Shown in pieces: positions 16,101 to 22,328 of a DNA stretch of 22,328 nucleotides. The DNA comes from Stenotrophomonas_A sp036403795. GTDB lineage: Bacteria; Pseudomonadota; Gammaproteobacteria; Xanthomonadales; Xanthomonadaceae. The stretch is from NCBI GenBank assembly GCA_036403795.1, contig DASWQJ010000328.1:1-22328 (forward strand). Reading direction: 5' to 3'. The stretch's first letter is position 1. The number at the start of each line of letters is the position of its first letter. Under the pieces are notes generated by a model that saw nothing but the letters and a program-made list of their open reading frames with translations, was not told the DNA's origin and did not search any database. The translations under genes were made by a program, and so were the position numbers.

Positions 16101-16145
16101 GCCTTGCCGAAAGAGCATCTGATCGGTCCGGCGCCCGGGGGGTAA
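13125..16145 (+). CDS. Large polytopic membrane protein with spermidine-synthase-like domain (fused MFS/spermidine-synthase type)
   Basis: A 1006-residue protein starting at GTG with GGGGAGGG five bases upstream. Residues about 10-465 hold roughly 12-14 hydrophobic helices (for example LLAAFVASASAGLLFLFSWG, YVAAGIGAALGAILGANVLL, AILVMLPVAFGVGASVPMLI). Residues about 481-700 resemble aminopropyltransferases/SAM-fold enzymes: VIYQRDGKSNSVAVYD, a glycine-rich motif VGVMGFGSGVTTHTLLG (550-566), the acidic strand end DTIEVEP, YDDPRAFL, then YDLLIAGPSPWRSEASLFSEEFY (620-641; quoted here as positions). The acid expected in the soluble synthase DxSDP motif is replaced (IAGPSPW). Residues 700-1006 match nothing I know. 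It sits between pilA and pilB, co-oriented with pilB 47 bases downstream, and uses rarer AT-rich codons than neighbours. Function is unproven; a pilus- or pilin-related accessory role is inference. Confidence 0.8.
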   Translation: MRAQVWRNPTLLAAFVASASAGLLFLFSWGQYLALFLGSSSSVQWMIFVLVTLGSALGAWLVSRFSEKIRRPLLCFAVIQMAVGLSGLLFDWIYRSAGQWSWWANQRWPESVGSSGLSSWMLAAVLILPQSMLFGAAFSLQSAGWGRLQPRASVRAVASSYVAAGIGAALGAILGANVLLPAMGLPGIVFTAGLLSIGTALAVYLLSEVEKGFVPLIKEPGGLSGKREAAWVLGAAFLTALTSFVHAVSGERILSVAFGGALQTAQLSIAVFASGIALGATWMGRRIERSDSPLRSVCKLQIWLPLGIVASVWFCLALRPCSVGLMQSLTSIHQEGEVLNLPSIAAAILVMLPVAFGVGASVPMLIVALFRIGVGERARALVHAVVGLGASVGGWLAIHVLLPSVGAEFASLIAAAGSWITGAVLLTQIQRREGRAQLTPFLAIYGVGAIALFASASMGAAGFAMTRASSSSEAAAFTAANVIYQRDGKSNSVAVYDHQLGGQSLRSLAVDGDVVSTMSMSPDSRTIAEDDTAALLAVLPLSLRPSYGRVGVMGFGSGVTTHTLLGSQKIGRVDTIEVEPFKVEGARYFEEFNWRAFRDGRSNVIYDDPRAFLAASEFQYDLLIAGPSPWRSEASLFSEEFYASVLRTLRPDGVFVQWMPLHNVKPKLVGSILRAVLSNFHDTHAYLTNAGDLVLVSSPREQMPVLTGYAFEQPSVATELRRFGFEGVRDLQDAFVVSRRGLEIYAVLNPLQTNSDFYPILQSSVPQSNYLRSAVLDFDRLQAAPWSLTRLLGEIQARRPDEPLAAIRRPTTLDAKLHDARAIAITMSSRLGASGPLRGNSLHRIYELRQLMEKCQLGKSDENVIEFLLSRAGDTVPYLDASTNAAIWSQPAWVKCAMSEPAVRDTAAFIAAVGQGDPHRIVETGDMLMTGPAGRVVAAHMPSSYFVWGTLQAALVESGDRETARDIQRRIGPALPEQVREDSVIRWMSAMAALPKEHLIGPAPGG

Positions 16146-16192
16146 GGGCACGTTTTGAGTGATTTTGTTGTTGAAGACCGGGGGAATTTTGC

Positions 16193-17929
16193 ATGAATGC
16201 GATTGCTAACTCCAATCTTGTCGGCATCACGGGTATCGCACGTCGCCTTGTCCAGGACGGAGCGATGGAAGAGAGCGTTGCGCGCGCGGCGATGGATCAG
16301 GCTGCGGCGGCCAAGGTTCCGCTGCCGCAGTGGTTCGCAGAAAAAAAACTTGTCTCAGCAGCTCAGTTAGCCGCGGCGAATTCTGTTGAGTTTGGTATGC
16401 CGCTGATGGATGTCTCTGCATTCGATGCAAGCCAGAATGCTCTGAAGCTCGTCAGTGAGGAGCTATTGCAGAAATATCAGGTCTTGCCCTTGTATAGACG
16501 CGGCAATAGACTTTTCGTTGGTGTCAGTAACCCAACTCAGACTCGGGCATTGGATGACATCAAATTCCACACCAATATGGTGGTGGAGTCGATCTTGATC
16601 GATGAGGATCAGATTCGCCGGACGCTAGAGCAATGGCAGGCCAACACCACGCTTGGGGACTCCCTCGGCAGCGGTGACGACGAAGGTATCGATAACCTCG
16701 ACGTCTCTGGCGGCGACGAAGACATGGGCGCTGGCGGCGACTCCGGTGTCGACGCCAAAGGCGATGACACCCCGGTCGTCAAGTTCGTGAACAAGGTGCT
16801 CATCGACGCGATTCGCAAGGGCGCCTCGGACATCCATTTCGAGCCCTACGAAGACGACTACCGCGTGCGCTTCCGGATCGACGGCCTGCTGAAAAATGTC
16901 GCCAAGGCGCCGGTCAAGCTCAACCAGCGCGTCGCCGCGCGCCTCAAGGTGATGTCGCAGCTCGACATCGCCGAGAAGCGCGTGCCACAAGACGGACGCA
17001 TCAAGCTCAACCTGTCCAAGAGCAAGCAGATCGACTTCCGCGTGAGCACGCTGCCAACGCTGTTTGGCGAGAAGGTCGTGCTGCGTATCCTGGACGCCAG
17101 TGCAGCCAAGCTGGGCATCGACAAGCTCGGTTACGAGCCAGACCAGCAAAAGCTTTTCCTGGAAGCCATCCACAAGCCCTACGGCATGGTGCTGGTGACC
17201 GGCCCGACCGGCTCGGGCAAGACCGTGTCGCTGTATACCGCGCTGGGCATCCTCAACGACGAGACGCGCAACATCTCCACGGCGGAGGATCCGGTGGAAA
17301 TCCGGCTGCCCGGCGTGAACCAGGTGCAGCAGAACGTGAAGCGCGGCATGACATTCGCGGCCGCGCTGCGTTCGTTCTTGCGCCAGGACCCGGACATCAT
17401 CATGGTCGGCGAAATCCGCGACCTGGAGACGGCGGAGATCGCGATCAAGGCGGCGCAGACCGGCCACATGGTGCTATCGACGCTACATACCAACGATGCG
17501 CCGCAGACCATTGCACGCTTGATGAACATGGGTATCGCGCCGTACAACATCACCAGCTCGGTGACGCTGGTGATCGCGCAGCGACTGGCACGTCGGTTGT
17601 GCTCGAGTTGCAAGCGGCCGGTGCAGCTGCCGGCCAACGCGCTACTGGCCGAGGGTTACACGCAGGCGCAGTTGGACGCGGGCATTGATCTCTACGAGCC
17701 GGTGGGTTGCGATGACTGCACCGAGGGCTACAAGGGCCGTACCGGTATCTACCAGGTGATGCCGATGACCGATGAGATCTCAGCCATCATCTTGTCTGGT
17801 GGTAATGCGCCCCAGATCGCCGAGGCGGCTCAAAGGGTAGGCGTGCCCGACCTACGCCAGTCCGCGCTGAAAAAGGCTGCTTCAGGCACTACGAGCTTGG
17901 CCGAGATCAATCGCGTCACTAAGGACTAA
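16193..17929 (+). CDS. pilB: Type IV pilus extension ATPase PilB
   Basis: The hexameric cytoplasmic ATPase that drives pilin polymerisation through PilC. The 578-residue product has an N-terminal T2SSE_N/MshEN-like domain (about 1-146), an acidic Gly/Asp linker (about 155-192: SGDDEGIDNLDVSGGDED and on), the N2 domain and the ATPase core. Walker A is GPTGSGKT (337-344), the Asp box is TAEDPVE (363-369), Walker B is IIMVGEIRD (402-410) and the His box is TGHMVLSTLHT (423-433). C470/C473 and C506/C509 form the zinc site. All catalytic motifs are intact. GGGGGA seven bases before the ATG supports the start. GC is about 48% in 16381-16620 and then 58-65% from 16621 onward, with AGA and TTA codons confined to the first part. 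An eight-A run lies at 16341-16348. It is followed by a bidirectional terminator. Confidence 0.97.
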   Translation: MNAIANSNLVGITGIARRLVQDGAMEESVARAAMDQAAAAKVPLPQWFAEKKLVSAAQLAAANSVEFGMPLMDVSAFDASQNALKLVSEELLQKYQVLPLYRRGNRLFVGVSNPTQTRALDDIKFHTNMVVESILIDEDQIRRTLEQWQANTTLGDSLGSGDDEGIDNLDVSGGDEDMGAGGDSGVDAKGDDTPVVKFVNKVLIDAIRKGASDIHFEPYEDDYRVRFRIDGLLKNVAKAPVKLNQRVAARLKVMSQLDIAEKRVPQDGRIKLNLSKSKQIDFRVSTLPTLFGEKVVLRILDASAAKLGIDKLGYEPDQQKLFLEAIHKPYGMVLVTGPTGSGKTVSLYTALGILNDETRNISTAEDPVEIRLPGVNQVQQNVKRGMTFAAALRSFLRQDPDIIMVGEIRDLETAEIAIKAAQTGHMVLSTLHTNDAPQTIARLMNMGIAPYNITSSVTLVIAQRLARRLCSSCKRPVQLPANALLAEGYTQAQLDAGIDLYEPVGCDDCTEGYKGRTGIYQVMPMTDEISAIILSGGNAPQIAEAAQRVGVPDLRQSALKKAASGTTSLAEINRVTKD

Positions 17930-17955
17930 GCGCGCCAACCGCGCGTTTAGTCCCG

Positions 17956-17990
17956 CAAAAAAGGCCGCCTGCGAGGCGGCCTTTCCTTTT
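17956..17990. terminator. Bidirectional terminator between pilB and pilR
   Basis: AAGGCCGCC, loop TGCGA and GGCGGCCTT form a 9-bp stem. TCCTTTT follows on the plus strand, and the run of A before it gives a T-run on the minus strand, so it can end both convergent transcripts. Confidence 0.85.
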
Positions 17991-18021
17991 CTAGATCGGA
18001 TGCTGGGGTCCGCCTGAACCC

Positions 18022-19407
<1,386 letters not shown>

Positions 19408-19556
19408 GAATGGGAAGATACCGAACACGGCGAACTGCGACAAATATTGCTGCTTTACGACTGCCGAGGGCAGTGGCTCGAAGGCCAGGGGCGACGCCCG
19501 GGCCAAGATCCTAGGAGGACGCGCGGGGCGAGCCAAAGGCTGGCCCCGGAGCCGCG

Positions 19557-21170
19557 TCAGGCCGAGAGCATGGTGTGGGGCCCAGGCAGGGTGACCCGGA
19601 AACAGGCGCCGCCGGCCGGCACGGCCACGTACTCCAGCTGGGCCTGGTTGGCCCGGCACAGCTCCCGGGCGATGTACAGGCCCAGGCCGGTGCCGTGCTC
19701 GGAGGTGGTGAAGAAGGGCCGGAACAGTTGGGCGGCGACGGCCTCCGGGATGCCGGGGCCGCGGTCCATCACATCGACCACGGCAGTGCGCTCCTGGATG
19801 ACGACCCGCAGCCGCACGCGGGCGGGCTCGTCCATCGTGCGGCCGTACTTGAGGGCGTTGTGGACCAGGGCCGTCAGGATCTGGTGCAGGTGCTTGGGAT
19901 CGACCAGTGCCGGGACCGACGTGTTGTTGATCACCGCTTCCAGGCTGTCGTTTTCCATCGACAGGGTCTGCCGGTACTCGACCACGAAGCGGCGTACGAA
20001 GGCGGCCAGGTCGATGTTTTCCGGGTTGGCGCGCTCGCGCCGGGCCAGCCCCAGCACGCTCTCGACGATGCCGTTGGTGCGTTGGCACTGCTGGTGGATG
20101 ATCTGCAGCAGGCGGCGGTCGGCTTCGCCGATGGCGGGGGATTCTTCCAGCAGCTGCGCGGCGTAGTTGATCGCGGCCAGCGGGTTGCGGATCTCGTGGG
20201 CCAGGCTGGCCGAGAAGCGACCCAGGGCCGACAGGGTGAGCGACTCGGCGCGCCGGGAGACCACGGTGGCGTCGTCCAGGAAGACCAGGGTGAGGTCGCT
20301 GTCGGCCAGCAGTCGGGCGAAGCGGGGTTGCACCTCCGGCTGGTCGGGCGAGAGCTGCAGCGGCACGTCTTCCTGCTGCCAACCGTTGCGCCAGCGCTGC
20401 AGTCGGCGCGCCAGCTCGGGGGCGGCGCTGGCCAGTTCCAGTTGCCCGCTGACGGTGTTGCCCTCGGCATCGCCGATCAGCGCCGAAGCGGCTTCGTTGG
20501 CCAGGGTGATGCGGTTGGCGGCGTCGACCACGAGCACGCCGGTGCGCATGCGGCGGATGATCAGTTCGTTGACTTCGAACAGGTTGGCGACTTCGGCGCC
20601 GCGGCGATCGGCCAGCACTTGGTTGCTGCGCGCGCGCTGGCCGATCTGGTAACAGATGTAGGCGACCGCCAGGTAGCTGGTGACGAACATCGCCAGTTCG
20701 CCCAGCGTGCGCGTGCTGGCCTGGCTCTCCAGCGAGCTCCAGACGAACTCCAGCACGATGGCGACGGCGCCGGCCAGCGCCAGGGTGATGGCATAGCGCA
20801 GCGGCAACAGCATGCCGGCCGCGGCGATGTTGAAGAGCAGCATCATCGAGATGCCGGCGCCCGCGCTGGGTAGCGCGTGGATCAGCAACGTCGCGGCGAG
20901 GATGTCGAGACTGACGCTGCAGGTGACGATCGGGAGCAGCCAGCGCTCGTTGCGGCCCCAGCCCAGCAATGCCAGGGCTACCAGCAGATAAGCGACCGCG
21001 GCACCGCTGGCCAGTGCGGGCGCGCGCGCCTCTCCGACCAGCACGGACAAGGGGCTGAACACCAGGGCGGCGATCAGGCCGGCGACCAATACCCGGTACA
21101 GGGCGAAGAAATAGAGCTCGCGACGCGGAATGGATTCGATCCGGTCGATAAGCGATGCGCTGGGCGACAA
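19557..21170 (-). CDS. pilS: Membrane sensor histidine kinase PilS
   Basis: The sensor partner of PilR. The 537-residue product has six hydrophobic helices in residues about 22-176 with very short loops, as in Pseudomonas PilS, which senses pilin within the membrane. A PAS-like region (about 195-300, beginning NLFEVNELIIRRMRTGVLVV) follows. The HisKA motif has H325 (ASLAHEIRNPLAAI). The HATPase part has N438 (LVHNALKYG), G1 DRGPG (469-473) and G2 GTGLGLYIAREL (493-504). It is complete. The start codon is TTG, preceded by AGGGGAG at good spacing; I see no better in-frame start. The 149-base gap to pilR contains a small hairpin (ACTGCC/GGCAGT at 19460-19474) but no T-run, so the two genes are probably co-transcribed. 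Confidence 0.95.
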   Translation of the reverse strand: MSPSASLIDRIESIPRRELYFFALYRVLVAGLIAALVFSPLSVLVGEARAPALASGAAVAYLLVALALLGWGRNERWLLPIVTCSVSLDILAATLLIHALPSAGAGISMMLLFNIAAAGMLLPLRYAITLALAGAVAIVLEFVWSSLESQASTRTLGELAMFVTSYLAVAYICYQIGQRARSNQVLADRRGAEVANLFEVNELIIRRMRTGVLVVDAANRITLANEAASALIGDAEGNTVSGQLELASAAPELARRLQRWRNGWQQEDVPLQLSPDQPEVQPRFARLLADSDLTLVFLDDATVVSRRAESLTLSALGRFSASLAHEIRNPLAAINYAAQLLEESPAIGEADRRLLQIIHQQCQRTNGIVESVLGLARRERANPENIDLAAFVRRFVVEYRQTLSMENDSLEAVINNTSVPALVDPKHLHQILTALVHNALKYGRTMDEPARVRLRVVIQERTAVVDVMDRGPGIPEAVAAQLFRPFFTTSEHGTGLGLYIARELCRANQAQLEYVAVPAGGACFRVTLPGPHTMLSA

Positions 21171-21355
21171 GCCGAACTCCCCTTCGGACTACGCGAACCG
21201 GCAGTATAGGCGCGGTCTACGGCGGCGCGGGCCTGGCTTGCTGGGCGGGCAGATCGGGCAGAACGCGCCGGTCGGTCAGATCGGGATGGCCGGACAGTCC
21301 CGGGCTAGGCTGGCTGCCGAGCCGAGGTTTTGCCTCAATGGGCGGTTCGAGGCCT

Positions 21356-21374
21356 GCCGGGGCAAACCCCCGGC
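21356..21374. promoter_or_regulatory. Hairpin in the pilS-sucC divergent gap
   Basis: GCCGGGG, loop CAAAC and CCCCGGC form a 7-bp stem. No T-run follows on either strand. It lies upstream of the predicted sucC promoter and about 185 bases upstream of pilS, so it is a possible regulatory structure only. The rest of the 345-base gap (21171-21515) shows no credible gene on either strand. Confidence 0.25.
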
Positions 21375-21402
21375 CTTCACGCAACGATAGCCACTCTCGA
21401 TT

Positions 21403-21431
21403 TTGCGCCACACGCCCCCGTCGGCGACAAT
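21403..21431 (+). promoter_or_regulatory. Probable sigma-70 promoter of sucC
   Basis: TTGCGC (21403-21408) and GACAAT (21426-21431) are separated by exactly 17 bases. This predicts a start near 21438 and a leader of about 78 bases before sucC. It is the best such pair in the pilS-sucC gap. Confidence 0.45.
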
Positions 21432-21515
21432 GGGCGGCCCGCTTGCGCTCATCTGGCCGAAATCACGGCCCCGGCGCGTTCTTCCAGCGGTCGTTTCCTT
21501 TTCCCACGGTGACGC

Positions 21516-22328
21516 ATGAATTTCCACGAATACCAGGCAAAACAACTGCTTGCCGAATACGGCATCCCGGTCCCGGCCGGCAAGGTCGCGGCTACTCCGG
21601 ACGAGGCGGTTGCCGTCGCCCAGTCGCTGGGCCAGGGCCCCTGGATGGTCAAGGCGCAGATCCACGCAGGCGGCCGCGGCAAGGCCGGCGGCGTCAAGTT
21701 CTGCAAGACCACCGATGACGTCAAGGCCGCTGCGGCCAAGATGCTCGGCACCAAGATGGCCACCTACCAGACCGCCGGCGTCGAGCTGCCGATCAACCTG
21801 GTGCTGGTGACCACCGCCGGTGAGATCGTCAAGGAGCTGTACCTGTCGGTGCTGGTGGATCGTGGCACCAAGACCATCACCTATATCGCTTCTTCGGAAG
21901 GCGGCATGGAGATCGAGCAGGTCGCCGCTGAAACCCCGGAAGCCATCCAGACGCTGCACGTGGATTTCGTCGAGGGCGTGCAGGGCTACCACGGCCGCGA
22001 TTTCGGCTTCAAGCTGGGCTTGAACGCCAAGCAGGCCGGCCAGTTCGCCAGCATCATGGTGAACCTGTACCGCATCTTCAACGAAAAGGACCTGGCGCTG
22101 GTCGAGATCAACCCGCTGGCGATCCTGGACGATGGCAACCTGTACGCGCTGGACGGCAAGTTCGACAGCGACGACAACGCCAGCTTCCGTCACAAGGAAC
22201 TGGTCGCCATGCGTGACAAGTCCCAGGAAGACGAGACCGAAGTGACCGCTTCGGAGCTGGACATCAACTACGTCACCATGGACGGCAACATCGGTTGCAT
22301 GGTCAATGGCGCGGGCCTGGCCATGGCC
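21516..22328 (+). CDS. sucC: Succinyl-CoA synthetase (ADP-forming) beta subunit SucC, 3' end cut off by window edge
   Basis: The ATP-grasp subunit of the citric-acid-cycle enzyme that makes succinate and ATP (or GTP) from succinyl-CoA, acting as a complex with SucD. The first 271 residues are present of about 388 usual. The start MNFHEYQAKQLLAEYGIPVP is the family opening. VKAQIHAGGRGKAGGVKF (about 50-67) is the nucleotide-binding lysine and glycine loop. VEINPLAI gives the metal-binding Glu/Asn, and LDGKF is the conserved following strand. The right edge falls at GNIGCMVNGAGLAMA, within the succinyl-CoA ligase domain. The ribosome-binding site is weak. sucD would be expected next, outside the window. 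It is divergent from pilS. Confidence 0.97.
   Translation, partial: MNFHEYQAKQLLAEYGIPVPAGKVAATPDEAVAVAQSLGQGPWMVKAQIHAGGRGKAGGVKFCKTTDDVKAAAAKMLGTKMATYQTAGVELPINLVLVTTAGEIVKELYLSVLVDRGTKTITYIASSEGGMEIEQVAAETPEAIQTLHVDFVEGVQGYHGRDFGFKLGLNAKQAGQFASIMVNLYRIFNEKDLALVEINPLAILDDGNLYALDGKFDSDDNASFRHKELVAMRDKSQEDETEVTASELDINYVTMDGNIGCMVNGAGLAMA

Noticed and set aside
19408..20382. N-terminal extension of pilR in the same open frame
   Set aside because: It runs out of frame through pilS and codes a low-complexity Arg/Pro/Ala sequence. The receiver domain starts properly at 19407.

Overview
The window comes from the chromosome of a GC-rich gammaproteobacterium of the Xanthomonadaceae/Lysobacteraceae (Xanthomonas, Stenotrophomonas, Lysobacter, Pseudoxanthomonas relatives). 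This rests on coding GC of about 60-70%, a type IV pilus cluster of pilS-pilR / pilB / pilA / pilC-pilD-coaE next to a ColR/ColS-type two-component pair and sucC, and the product sequences themselves. No taxon was confirmed by a search.

Bases 1-3019 hold a minus-strand run: thiS, thiG, trmB (sharing one base with thiG) and the N-terminal part of an SLC13-type permease that runs off the left edge. A gap with a strong hairpin and a 22-bp perfect palindrome separates it from a plus-strand GDSL esterase autotransporter (3191-4999). Next come a terminator, tRNA-Gly(CCC), rimK, a 229-base gap with a near-perfect 20-bp inverted repeat and an orphan terminator (possible small RNA or leader), a small secreted two-cysteine protein, and the overlapping colR/colS-type pair, which is convergent with coaE.

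Bases 9252-21170 are mainly the pilus block. pilC, pilD and coaE form a minus-strand operon divergent from pilA. The gap between pilC and pilA carries a clear sigma-54 (-24/-12) promoter for pilA and repeated motifs at enhancer distance. The regulator for that promoter, PilR, and its sensor PilS are encoded at the far end of the same block. Between pilA and pilB lies a 1006-residue polytopic protein with a spermidine-synthase-like (SAM-fold) domain and about 300 unassigned C-terminal residues. It is the least ordinary gene here. Its DNA, together with the 5' part of pilC, pilA and the first ~146 codons of pilB, is clearly lower in GC than the flanks. This suggests that the pilin locus has been exchanged by recombination in its conserved neighbours.

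The right edge holds the start of sucC (succinyl-CoA synthetase beta subunit) behind a plausible sigma-70 promoter. Most of the window is ordinary core genome. The features most worth following are the pilin-locus membrane SpeE-like protein and the composition mosaic around it, the pilA enhancer region, and the small regulatory structures near 3.05 kb and 6.2 kb.
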